DNA from: Chloroflexota bacterium
Lineage (GTDB): Bacteria > Chloroflexota > UBA11872
Assembly (NCBI GenBank): GCA_022821645.1
Contig: JAJEDE010000019.1
Coordinates: 1 to 64,000 of the forward strand
Reading direction: 5' to 3'
Length of the DNA stretch: 64,000 nt
Part shown: in pieces, positions 43,448-52,091 of the stretch
Numbering within the stretch: the first letter of the stretch is position 1
How the letters are laid out: each line of letters opens with the position of its first letter
The notes under the pieces: model-generated
What the model was told of the DNA's origin: nothing
What the model saw: only the letters and a program-made list of their open reading frames with translations
Databases searched by the model: none
Made by a program: the position numbers and the translations under genes

Positions 43448-44899
43448 CTAGCCGCGAGCGGCTGTGGCTTGCGCGAATTCGGCTTCCAGTGCGGCTGCCG
43501 CATCGTGCACCGGCTGACCGAGGACGAGGGTGGACACTACGGCCGCGTCCAGGCTTGCCACCTGCTGCCGCCACACAGAGTCCTCGGCCAGTGGCCTGGC
43601 CCACGCGTCCCTCGAATCCAATAGTTGCTCAAGGTCCAGTCCCAGTCGGATGGCGGTGTCATCCAGCGCCGGCGTCCACGCGGGAGTACCTGAAGCCGAA
43701 TCCGGAATCTTCGCGGGTCCAGCCAGCGTCACCGCCGCTTCCAGCGCCGTGACGTCGCTGTCACTCCTCGCCGCCGTAAAGGCAGCGGCCATCGGAACCT
43801 GTCGCGCTTGATCCATCCATGCTGGCAGCGGGAGCACCTCGCAGGTGGCGCGCGAATCGGCGGGCAGATCCACCAGCCGGCGCAGCGCCCGTCCGTGCGC
43901 TATTGCAAGGGCGACGCGACTCGCTGCTACAGCCTCACCAGCCCCGGCTTGGCCATCCCACGCAACGGGCGGCGGCGACACTCGCTCCTGCAACCATAAG
44001 TCTGCGTACCACTGCCACGCAGCTACAGCCGAATCACTCCAGGGAACCTGTCCGGCCGATCGTGTCACTGTCTCCAGCTCTGGAAGCCCGGAGACCACAC
44101 CAAACCCGTAGCGATGCGTCTCCGGATCGGTCAGTCGGCGTGCTGCTTCGCCCAGGTCGGCGTACCGGCTGCCGATGTCTGCGATGCCGGCGTGATCCAG
44201 CCGCTCGCGGCTGGCGAGCAAATACGTGGGATGTCCGGTGATCGGCATTCCAGCAAGTCCGCGCCTGCGCCGTCCCAACGCGGTCATTTCCGGCAGGAAT
44301 TCTTGCTCCGGCCCCAACGCTGAATCCAGCGGAGCCAACATCTCCAACTCGTCCAGGCCTGTCACCAGGCTGCCGGGAATGCCGATCAGCACGTCTGGCA
44401 GATCGCCTGCAGCCGCCCGCGCCAGCAATCGCTCAGCTACGTTTCCGCTGTCGTCAAGCACCTCCAGGTCCAGGTCGGCAAACGAGTCGACGGCGCTGAA
44501 GTCGGGCGTGCCATCCCCTACGAGAGCAGCGCTGATGGCGGCGCGGACCTTGATTGGAGCCGTCTGCGCCGGCCTCTCGGTCCCAGACGTCGCCGTTGAC
44601 ATCGTGATGCCGGGGGGGCCTGCAGTCGTCGGGGATGGCTCGTAACTCGGCAAAGGCGTGACGAGTCGCGTCACGACCACCCTTTGCTCCACCACCACAG
44701 GCTTTTCGACAATCACGACGCGTTCCGTGAATACCGGTTGCTCAACCACAACCTCGCGTTCCACCACCTGAGGAACGACCACGACACGGTCGACCACGAT
44801 TGGGTCGCCGCAAGCCGCCATGACCAGAGCGCTGCCGGCGGTCGGACCGACCTTCAACACGTCTCGTCGGCTCAAGACGCGGCCAGTCGCGGCAGCCAT
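43448..44899 (-). CDS. extracellular substrate-binding lipoprotein (sugar-type ABC, SBP family 1-like)
   Basis: A 483-residue protein from ATG 44899; no strong ribosome binding site. Tat-like signal [21 protein letters not shown] ends in a lipobox. Then comes a 45-residue Val/Glu/Arg repeat linker ([20 protein letters not shown]), a spacer seen in Chloroflexota binding proteins. The binding domain has [50 protein letters not shown] and [19 protein letters not shown]. It resembles extracellular sugar-binding proteins but is divergent. No permease genes are adjacent. It is divergent from trxB with 117 bases between the starts. Confidence 0.75.
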   Translation of the reverse strand: MAAATGRVLSRRDVLKVGPTAGSALVMAACGDPIVVDRVVVVPQVVEREVVVEQPVFTERVVIVEKPVVVEQRVVVTRLVTPLPSYEPSPTTAGPPGITMSTATSGTERPAQTAPIKVRAAISAALVGDGTPDFSAVDSFADLDLEVLDDSGNVAERLLARAAAGDLPDVLIGIPGSLVTGLDELEMLAPLDSALGPEQEFLPEMTALGRRRRGLAGMPITGHPTYLLASRERLDHAGIADIGSRYADLGEAARRLTDPETHRYGFGVVSGLPELETVTRSAGQVPWSDSAVAAWQWYADLWLQERVSPPPVAWDGQAGAGEAVAASRVALAIAHGRALRRLVDLPADSRATCEVLPLPAWMDQARQVPMAAAFTAARSDSDVTALEAAVTLAGPAKIPDSASGTPAWTPALDDTAIRLGLDLEQLLDSRDAWARPLAEDSVWRQQVASLDAAVVSTLVLGQPVHDAAAALEAEFAQATAARG

Positions 44900-45016
44900 G
44901 CGAGCGCAGGCAATTCGATGTGTCAGGATTTGTGCAGAACCTGTGCTGTCGTCGTGCAACGATGCTACGTGAGCAGGTTTCAGCCAATTCTCAAGCGTCA
45001 GGTACGGGAGGACTCG

Positions 45017-45967
45017 ATGCACGATGTCGCGATTATGGGTTCGGGGCCGGCTGGGCTGACCGCCGCGATCTATGCCGCGCGCGCCAACCTTTCCACGCTG
45101 GTGTTTACCGGTGATTCGCTGGGTGGGCAGATTGCCACCACCTATGACGTCGAGAACTACCCTGGCTTCGAGGAGATCACGGGCCCCGACCTGACCCAGC
45201 GCATGCAGGGTCAGGCCGAGCGCTTTGGTGCCGAGATCGTCTACGACCAGATCACCGAGGTCGACTTCGACGGCCCACCCTTCACCCTCACTGGCCGGTC
45301 GGACACGTACACAGCACGCGCCGTCATCGTCGCCACTGGCGCCAGTCCCCGGCTCCTGGGCATTCCCGGCGAAGAGGAACTCTGGGGCCGCGGCGTCTCC
45401 GTCTGCGCCACCTGCGACGGCGCGTTCTTCAAGGATCAGCCCGTGGCCGTGGTCGGCGGCGGTGACAGCGCCCTCCAGGAAGGCCTCTTCCTCACCCGTT
45501 TCGCATCCAGGGTCACGGTCATCCATCGGCGCAATGAACTGCGCGCGGGTCCCTACCTCCAGGACCGAGCTCGCGCCGAACCCAAGATTGACTATATCTG
45601 GGACACCGTCGTCACCGGCGTTGCCGGTGATCAGGCCGTGGAGTCACTTCGGCTTCGAAACGTCCACACCGGCGCAGAGTCAGACTTCCCCACCGACGGC
45701 CTCTTCATCTTCATCGGCCACGACCCCAACACCGAGATCTTTAGAGGAAAGCTGGAAATGGACGACGATGGCTACATCATCTCCAGCCGCCAAATGCACA
45801 CCAACGTGGAAGGCGTATTTGTGGCCGGCGAGGCTCAGGACCACTACTTCCGCCAGGCCATCACGTCCGCCGGCGAGGGCTGTCAGGCCGCCATGGAAGC
45901 CGAGAAGTTCATCGCCCGTCTCGAAAGTCAGCAGCCCGTCGCCACGGCCGGTGTCGCGACCGCGTAG
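45017..45967 (+). CDS. trxB: thioredoxin-disulfide reductase
   Basis: A 316-residue NADPH-dependent flavoenzyme that reduces thioredoxin. GGGAGG is five bases before ATG 45017. FAD loop [20 protein letters not shown], redox pair [10 protein letters not shown] (CxxC), NADPH loop [17 protein letters not shown] and the C-terminal FAD segment [25 protein letters not shown] all match the low-molecular-weight class. No thioredoxin gene is adjacent. The next gene follows 6 bases later and may be co-transcribed. Confidence 0.96.
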   Translation: MHDVAIMGSGPAGLTAAIYAARANLSTLVFTGDSLGGQIATTYDVENYPGFEEITGPDLTQRMQGQAERFGAEIVYDQITEVDFDGPPFTLTGRSDTYTARAVIVATGASPRLLGIPGEEELWGRGVSVCATCDGAFFKDQPVAVVGGGDSALQEGLFLTRFASRVTVIHRRNELRAGPYLQDRARAEPKIDYIWDTVVTGVAGDQAVESLRLRNVHTGAESDFPTDGLFIFIGHDPNTEIFRGKLEMDDDGYIISSRQMHTNVEGVFVAGEAQDHYFRQAITSAGEGCQAAMEAEKFIARLESQQPVATAGVATA

Positions 45968-45973
45968 CACGAC

Positions 45974-46702
45974 GTGCTGAGGCGCATGCAGGCGGCGCGG
46001 CGGGGCGCCGGTCGCCGCCTGCCGCTGCCCGGCGGAACTCTGGCCGCCCTGATGGTCTTTGGTGTCGTTGCAGCCGCCGTCGCGCTGCTGGCGGTATTGG
46101 GCACGGCAGCACCCGGCGCGTCGGCCCGAGATCAGCGAGCGGTCACGCCGCGTTCAGTTCTTCAGCGGCCGACCCCGGGCCCGTCTACGCGATCGCCAAC
46201 GGCACCCGACATTGAGGCCTCGGCCGTGCGGCGAGCCGGTCGAGCGCTGGGTGCCTCCACAGTGCCGCCGCCAACGCAGCGGCCCGTCGAAACCACCCTT
46301 GCTGCCTATACCGAGGCTACTGATCAGTTGCGCCGCCAATTCGAGAGCGGCGCCGCCTTTGTCAGTCTCATAAACGTGGCCCATCGGCGCGGCACGGTCA
46401 GCGATGAACGGCGGCTGGTGGCGCTGCTGGGACTGGCAGAGCTTGCAAAGGCGACCGAGCAGAGACTTCAATCACTTACGCCGCCGGGAATCGCCGTCGC
46501 CTATCACCAGAAACTGCTAAACGTACTCAGCAGCTATAGCGCGGCCGCCCGCCAATACTGGCAGGCCACCGTCCGGCCCACGGCCGATACTGTCGACGCC
46601 GGAACACGACGCCGGCAGTTGAATGGTGTCCTCGACGCCGCCTTCCGCTACAACACCCTCCCCAGAGGCCCTCTCGACGCAGACGCCCTCGGAGAACCAT
46701 AG
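45974..46702 (+). CDS. hypothetical single-pass secreted/membrane protein
   Basis: About 242 residues. A basic N-terminus and one hydrophobic helix (LAALMVFGVVAAAVALLAVLG) anchor or export it; a Pro/Thr/Ser-rich stalk follows (about 55-110). The C-terminal ~130 residues are all-helical (TLAAYTEATDQLRRQFESG, RLVALLGLAELAKATEQRLQ, HQKLLNVLSSYSAAARQYWQ). GTG 45974 or ATG 45986 are possible starts, 6-18 bases after trxB. I do not recognise the family; the helical bundle resembles generic four-helix periplasmic domains. Confidence 0.7.
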   Translation: MLRRMQAARRGAGRRLPLPGGTLAALMVFGVVAAAVALLAVLGTAAPGASARDQRAVTPRSVLQRPTPGPSTRSPTAPDIEASAVRRAGRALGASTVPPPTQRPVETTLAAYTEATDQLRRQFESGAAFVSLINVAHRRGTVSDERRLVALLGLAELAKATEQRLQSLTPPGIAVAYHQKLLNVLSSYSAAARQYWQATVRPTADTVDAGTRRRQLNGVLDAAFRYNTLPRGPLDADALGEP

Positions 46703-46754
46703 GTCCGTCAGTTACGGGCCCGGACCAACCTTGGCTATGTAGCCAGAGTCGGGC

Positions 46755-48959
46755 TTAGTTCACCTCGTGTACGAACGGTCCGCCATGAATGTGGTGATAC
46801 CAATGCCGAACCTCATCGCGCAATTCCGTCGGCGTGTGCGTGAGAAACGTATGATAAATGTCCCTATCGCTTGGGGTCAGAATGCCTTCGGCGTTCTTCC
46901 TCTCGCCATCCCCTTCCGCTAGGACATGGATGTCCCGCATGGCGAGCGACATCCGCTCCTCGCCGAGCGTCGTGAAAATCCTATAGAGCAGTATTCGCCC
47001 GTAAAGGTCCGCGCAATGACGAAGCGGTTCGGCCCGACTATATAGCACGGTTCTTTCCTGCAGCGATAGCTCGTATATGTTTGAGTATCCTCCCGCTGCG
47101 CACTTCGATTGCGCCTCCGTTACCCATTCGTGATTCTGATCAGCAAAACTACGCGATCCCTGCGAGTCATTAGCGAATGCGTTGATGAATTCATGGGCGC
47201 TGCGTGCCAGCCACTTCGGATTAAGCAGGCGAGCTCTGGGATCAGGATGCTCATAGTATGCGTAATTCGGACCTGCGCTCTCATCGAAGTAGAGGCTCGC
47301 TACAATCTGGTATATCAGATTAGTCCGAGTCTCATGGATCCTTATAATTCCATCCTGATTCACCAGAACCGTCTGTGGCCATAAGCCTGAAATGCCAGTG
47401 AGAGACGTGGGCTCATCTCTCCCGAAGTCTCCTGTAGGCCCTCGTGTCATCAATATCACGAGGTCATTGAACGGCAATGCCGTATTCACAATTCGCTCCG
47501 CGCCGCGCAGTCCGTGGGCGAAGGTATTGAGGATGTTAAGATCCTCTGATATTGGTTTATCGTCGAATACCCAGACTCTGAACGGTCCGGTCAGTGGTAG
47601 CGAGAATGTCAAAGACTTGGTGTGCTGTTGCTCGAGCAGGCGGTCGAAGTGTGAGTTGTGGTCGATCTGAAGATCGATGTCCACCGAGTGGTTGTTAACT
47701 CCCACCATGCTCAGGGCATTGACCAGTGCTCGTTCTCGAGGATCAAGGCCGTCCGTGAACCACGGCGTGCTCACAATCCGGTGGTGCCGGTCCGTCCTGT
47801 GCCCTTGTGCGTCAGTGTGGCTGGCAAAGTCCTCTAACGTCCCAATCACCCGAATATCGCTCGACCAAACTGGCGCATGCACGGTATTTGCTAACAGCTG
47901 CTTGGCTAGATCCGGGTTCGAAAGGAACAGTCGACCGAGCGACCCAAGTGCGTCCTCTTCATAACCTACCAGTCCATCTCTAACCCACGGTGCGCGAGCC
48001 ATGTCAAGCGTGAACTGTAAGTCTCGCTCTGCGATTCGATTTAGACTCCGAAGCGTGTCTGTCTCGTCGAATGTCAGATCGTCCTGAAGCCATGTGAAGG
48101 ATTGAAGCAGATCGGCCAGGCTCTTGCTCTTCTGAGCTAGCAACTGAAGATATTGGAGGGAGTACATTTCGCCGCTGTACATATCGGTGGAGTTTGTTCC
48201 ATCCGCAAACCAGTCGGCGCTCGCTACGAACATTGCGAGATCGCGGTTGATGCCGTCAGTCAAGAGCAGACCATTGAGTGCCATTTGGTCGGGATCTGAG
48301 ATGCCATCGGCGAGCCATGGATACGTGAAACATCCAAGCCACGGCATCACGGAGAGCAGCCGCTCGAGCTGACGATTCGATGCGGAGAGGTCGCTCACAG
48401 TCGGTCCGGCGGCGTCGAATGCGCGGATGTGGCCGGGCCGAGCTGCGCGCGCAGTAGTGGCAGCTTCGCATAGCCCCGCCCATGCAAACGTCCCGCGAAC
48501 GTCATTGGCGTGATCCTGTTGGCACCGGGCCTCGGCCTGATCGTCAAACGCCCGGGCATATATGCCCACGTTGTGATCGTTCCCCAAGTGCGCCTCAACC
48601 ACGTCGTTCAGATACACACACGTCGTCGGCCATCCCCCAGCGAACTGTGACGTCGTCGATGCCGCCGTGGCCGCGGATGCTGCTGTCGCGGCAGCTGAGG
48701 TTTCGAACACCCAGGCAAAGGTCGTCTGAACATCCGTGCGGTGATCGCTGCGACAGGCCGTCTCAGCCTGGTCCCCATGTAGCCGCTGATAGATCCCAAC
48801 ATTACCCGTATTGCCTAGGTGTTGCTCAACAATGTCATTCAACTCCACGCACCCCGTCGGCCACTGCGCGCCCACGTTGACCGTCGTGGCAACCAGCAAC
48901 ACCGCGCCCAGCACTACGGAAACAAGGAGTCGGCAACGAAGTCTGGATGCAGAGGTCAC
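46755..48959 (-). CDS. secreted protein with two LND modules, WxxDG helical repeats and a degenerate HExxH-like domain
   Basis: About 734 residues from GTG 48959, which gives a normal signal (LLVSVVLGAVLLVATTVNVGAQ); a GTG at 49061 would add 34 residues. Two LND modules follow (about residues 33-86 and 110-163), separated by an Ala/Thr/Ser linker. Next are helical repeats keyed by W-[LFV]-x-DG: YPWLADGISD, ADWFADGTNS, APWVRDGLVG, TPWFTDGLDP. The C-terminal half (about 430-734) has SAHEFINAFANDS where a zinc peptidase would read HExxH, then NHEWVTEAQSKC and TFLTHTPTELRDEVRHWY; this is a peptidase-like fold with the second His replaced by Asn. Base composition is visibly lower in GC than neighbours. 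Function unknown. Confidence 0.75.
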   Translation of the reverse strand: MTSASRLRCRLLVSVVLGAVLLVATTVNVGAQWPTGCVELNDIVEQHLGNTGNVGIYQRLHGDQAETACRSDHRTDVQTTFAWVFETSAAATAASAATAASTTSQFAGGWPTTCVYLNDVVEAHLGNDHNVGIYARAFDDQAEARCQQDHANDVRGTFAWAGLCEAATTARAARPGHIRAFDAAGPTVSDLSASNRQLERLLSVMPWLGCFTYPWLADGISDPDQMALNGLLLTDGINRDLAMFVASADWFADGTNSTDMYSGEMYSLQYLQLLAQKSKSLADLLQSFTWLQDDLTFDETDTLRSLNRIAERDLQFTLDMARAPWVRDGLVGYEEDALGSLGRLFLSNPDLAKQLLANTVHAPVWSSDIRVIGTLEDFASHTDAQGHRTDRHHRIVSTPWFTDGLDPRERALVNALSMVGVNNHSVDIDLQIDHNSHFDRLLEQQHTKSLTFSLPLTGPFRVWVFDDKPISEDLNILNTFAHGLRGAERIVNTALPFNDLVILMTRGPTGDFGRDEPTSLTGISGLWPQTVLVNQDGIIRIHETRTNLIYQIVASLYFDESAGPNYAYYEHPDPRARLLNPKWLARSAHEFINAFANDSQGSRSFADQNHEWVTEAQSKCAAGGYSNIYELSLQERTVLYSRAEPLRHCADLYGRILLYRIFTTLGEERMSLAMRDIHVLAEGDGERKNAEGILTPSDRDIYHTFLTHTPTELRDEVRHWYHHIHGGPFVHEVN
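48471..48863 (-). repeat. two LND modules (protein-level repeat)
   Basis: Codons at 48863-48702 and 48632-48471 encode W-P-T-x-C-x-x-LND-[IV]-VE-x-HLGN, NVGIY-x-R, AE-x-x-C-x-x-DH-x-x-DV and F-A-W. These align with the two units of the protease at 13934-14302 with nearly all core positions kept. Confidence 0.9.
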
Positions 48960-49170
48960 GGGGAATGTTCTATGCCTGGAGTCGGCAGAATACTGCTTCA
49001 GTTTGCACGATATATGGTCCGTTCGAACCAGTCGAACTAGAGTCCCGCCTGTCGGCGACACTCACGCATTTCTACGGTCCGCGTTCAACTGATGAGCAGT
49101 ATCATCTGAGGTCAATGGTTCATGGGGACGTTGCCGCAGATGCGTCGACTCTCCGCGGACATCTGGCGAA

Positions 49171-49797
49171 TCAAGCTGATTCCAAATCTGCTCCGGTCTT
49201 TTCAATCCACGCCACCGAAGCCGACACGCAAGCCGTAGCCCCCGCGACCTCAAACCCAAGATCTTCCAACGTCTCCACCGCCACTTCCGGCGTGGCCGAG
49301 GTCCCCTGGCCGTATATCGAAACGACCAGGCGGCCCGGCGACGCCACCATCTCGCGCAGAACTCTGGCCACGTAGGCGCGCTCGTCAGCCGGCGGCACGG
49401 CATCCAGCAGCAATTGCACGAAGCGGTAGCGCTGGGGCGGCTGCCAGAAGAAGGCGTTGGCCACGTGAAAGTTGGCCGCGTAGTCGGGGAGTCGCTGTTG
49501 CGCCAACTCAACCAGTTCCGGGACGAAGTCGACGCCGTGTGGCGTGATGCTGAACCCACGCTCGTCGCACCAGCGCAGCAGCGACTCGAGCAGTAGACCG
49601 TTCGCACAGCCCAGGTCCAGGTAGTCGCCGTCGGCATTCACGGCCTCCGCAATGCAGCAGCGCGTGATCTCCCAGTGCTTCGCACCGCCGGTTCTGCCGG
49701 ACTGCCGATACGGGCTGGCTGAGTCGACCAGGTAGTAGTCGCGAATGGCCCGATGGCCCTCCCGGAAATACGCCTCTCGTGCGGCGTCGTCTGTCAC
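49171..49797 (-). CDS. class I SAM-dependent methyltransferase
   Basis: A 208-residue methyltransferase. GTG 49797 follows a GGGGG run. SAM motif I is YLDLGCANGLLLESLL (about residues 60-75), with motif II-like HGVDFVPELVELAQQRLPD and later VVSIYGQGTSATPE. The N-terminus (EAYFREGHRAIRDYY) is typical of small-molecule methyltransferases. Substrate unknown. It stands alone between the LND gene and the divergent YceI gene. Confidence 0.85.
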   Translation of the reverse strand: MTDDAAREAYFREGHRAIRDYYLVDSASPYRQSGRTGGAKHWEITRCCIAEAVNADGDYLDLGCANGLLLESLLRWCDERGFSITPHGVDFVPELVELAQQRLPDYAANFHVANAFFWQPPQRYRFVQLLLDAVPPADERAYVARVLREMVASPGRLVVSIYGQGTSATPEVAVETLEDLGFEVAGATACVSASVAWIEKTGADLESA

Positions 49798-50016
49798 CCG
49801 TTACCCCCGTCGAGCTGGTCTGCCATCCCCATCTGTCGTGATATCCGAGGCGCCTCACCGATGGCGGCCTGCCTCCGCAGCATCGGCGCACCACACGCCG
49901 CCACGCAAGACAAATTGTCCAACCCGGCCCGCCGCTTGCGATGATGGGAGTATTCACCACAGACAGCCGTTCCGGCGTGCGCGACGCTATGTCGCGTTGA
50001 GGACGGGTCATTTGGA

Positions 50017-50859
50017 ATGGGCGAGCTCATGAACAACCGTTTGGTCCGGACGGCTGCAATAGCCGTCCTTCTGGGCATCGCCGTCGCCGGTGTAGCCTGG
50101 CTCGTCGTTTTCTTCACCGGCGGCACCGGTGAGGCCAGCGAGCCCATTTCCGCGCCCCAACTCACCCTGCCACCGGCCACGGCCGCGCCGGCCACCGCTG
50201 CGCCCGCGACGGCTGCCCCCGCCACGGCCGCTCCGGCGACTGCCGCTCCAGCCACGGCCGCACCCCAGGCTGAGGCCACCCAGGCACCCGCGGCCGCCCA
50301 GCCCACCGGCGACGCCACCCTCTACCGCATCGTCCCCGAAGAGTCCGAAGCCCGCTACGAGATCGACGAAATCCTGCGCGGCGAGCCCTTCCGCGTCGTC
50401 GGCCGCACCGACCAGGTCGCCGGCGACATCATCCTGGACTTCGCCAATGCCGCCTCCTCCCAAATTGGCGTCATCCGCATCAACGTGCGCACCCTCATGA
50501 CCGACGAGGAACGCCGCGACCGCGCCACCCGCTCCCGCATCCTCCAGTCCGCCGAAGACGCCTACGAGTTCGTGGACTTCACGCCCACCGCGCTCGAGGG
50601 GCTGCCTGACACGGTTTCAGTTGGCGACACCGCCACCTTCACCATCGTCGGCGACCTCAAGATCCGGGAGATCACCGCCGAAGCGCGATTCGCAGCCACG
50701 GTCAACGTCGTCGCCGAGGACCGACTTGAAGGCACGGCCGAAGCCACCGTCCTACGGTCCACCTACGATCTCATCATCCCGAACGTGCCGTTCGTGGCCG
50801 ACGTCAGCGACGAAGTCCTCCTCGGCATCGAGTTCGTCGCCACCGCCGTCGCTCAGTAG
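50017..50859 (+). CDS. YceI-like domain protein with membrane anchor and (ATAAP)n linker
   Basis: About 280 residues. One N-terminal helix (AAIAVLLGIAVAGVAWLVVFF) anchors it outside the cell. Residues about 52-85 are a linker of seven PATAA-type units, encoded with varied synonymous codons. The YceI-like lipocalin-type domain follows: YRIVPEESEARYEIDEIL, GDIILDFANAASSQIGVIRI, RDRATRSRILQSAEDAYEFVDF, LKIREITAEARFAATV. Such domains bind isoprenoid-like lipids. Starts at 50017 and 50029 differ by four residues. It is flanked by the methyltransferase and the convergent M20 peptidase gene. Confidence 0.85.
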   Translation: MGELMNNRLVRTAAIAVLLGIAVAGVAWLVVFFTGGTGEASEPISAPQLTLPPATAAPATAAPATAAPATAAPATAAPATAAPQAEATQAPAAAQPTGDATLYRIVPEESEARYEIDEILRGEPFRVVGRTDQVAGDIILDFANAASSQIGVIRINVRTLMTDEERRDRATRSRILQSAEDAYEFVDFTPTALEGLPDTVSVGDTATFTIVGDLKIREITAEARFAATVNVVAEDRLEGTAEATVLRSTYDLIIPNVPFVADVSDEVLLGIEFVATAVAQ

Positions 50860-50936
50860 ACCCACACGGCCGCGCCGCACGAACCTTGCGGCGCGGCCGA
50901 AGCTGGAAACCTCAGCAGAGGCGGCTTTCCGCCCCG

Positions 50937-52061
50937 TCAGGCGTTCAGGATCACCTGCGCGGTCACCTGCGTCAGCCTCCGCAACTCCTCGTGCGGCATC
51001 CACTCGTTCACCGAGTGGATGTCCTGGTAGCCCGTCCCCAGGATCGCCGAGTCAATCCCCTTCTCGTTGAAGTTCTGCGCGTCGCTCCCGCCAAACGTAT
51101 GCACGAACCGCGGCTCCAGCCCGGCTGACTGAACGCCCGCGTAGGCCACCTGGAGCGCCGGATGATCGTGCTCAAACCTTGTCGGCTTGAACCGCTGCTC
51201 CGACTTGATCTCCGCCCGTCCCCCGAACGCCGCCGCCGCCTCGTCCACCGCCTGCCGCATCGCGGCCACCTGCCGGTCCAGCGCCGCCTGCGTCAGCGCC
51301 CGCGCCTGTGCCACCAGCTTCGCCTCGGGCGGAATGATGTTGCGCGCCTCCCCGCCTGAGACGAGCCCCACGTTCGCCACCGTCAGCTCGTCCACCGGCC
51401 CCAGCGGCATCCGGTCGATGGCTCGCGACATCATGCTCACCGCGCTCTTTCCGGTCTCCGGATGGGCCGCTGCAGCCGCGTTTCCGTGGAACGTGACGTT
51501 CAGATTGCACGACGCCGCCTGCCGGTCGCAGATCACGCCCACCGGACCGCCAAAGTCCAGCACCAGCGCCACCCGCGACTCCACGTCATTCGGATCGAAA
51601 GCCGCCGCCCCGAACTGCCCAACATCCTCACCAACCGTGAACACCAGGTCGATCGGCCCGTGCGGCAGCCCGGCTTCGTCCACCATCGCCACGGCTTCCA
51701 TGATCGCCGCCACCCCTGCCTTGTCGTCCGCCCCCAGCACGCTCGACCCGTCCGAATACACCGCGTCCGCCTTCACCACTGGCGTCATCTCCGGCGTCGG
51801 CAGCACTGTATCCATGTGCGCGTTCAGCATGATCGGGGTCGAGTCTTTGCCCTTCGCCGGCCAGTGACAGATCAGGTTTCCAATCTGGTCCTGCCGGCAC
51901 ACCACCCCCGCCGCCTCCAGCCGCGGCTGGATGATCGCCACCACCCGATCCTCGTTCCCCCAGTAGCTGTCCACGCTCAGAATGTCCACAAACCCCTGCA
52001 ACAACCGCTCCCAATTCACCGGCAGCAACGGCGTCGTTTCACTCGAGTTGGGATTCGACAT
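50937..52061 (-). CDS. M20 family metallopeptidase (peptidase T/CPG2-like)
   Basis: A 374-residue zinc exopeptidase. ATG 52061 follows AGGAG at a spacing of about 12. Metal and catalytic sites: IMLNAHMDTVLPTP (His, Asp), VLGADDKAGVAAIMEAV (bridging Asp), TVGEDVGQFGA (catalytic/ligand Glu), VALVLDFGGP (Asp) and HTFGGSDAQNFNEKG (late His). The dimerisation domain is SVMMSRAIDRMPLG. Likely a cytosolic di/tripeptidase. It is the last gene of a minus-strand run: lipoprotein, GH42-like, sialidase-like, M20. Confidence 0.92.
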   Translation of the reverse strand: MSNPNSSETTPLLPVNWERLLQGFVDILSVDSYWGNEDRVVAIIQPRLEAAGVVCRQDQIGNLICHWPAKGKDSTPIMLNAHMDTVLPTPEMTPVVKADAVYSDGSSVLGADDKAGVAAIMEAVAMVDEAGLPHGPIDLVFTVGEDVGQFGAAAFDPNDVESRVALVLDFGGPVGVICDRQAASCNLNVTFHGNAAAAAHPETGKSAVSMMSRAIDRMPLGPVDELTVANVGLVSGGEARNIIPPEAKLVAQARALTQAALDRQVAAMRQAVDEAAAAFGGRAEIKSEQRFKPTRFEHDHPALQVAYAGVQSAGLEPRFVHTFGGSDAQNFNEKGIDSAILGTGYQDIHSVNEWMPHEELRRLTQVTAQVILNA

Positions 52062-52091
52062 GCGCTCAATTACTCCTGAAGCGGTCGCTCG

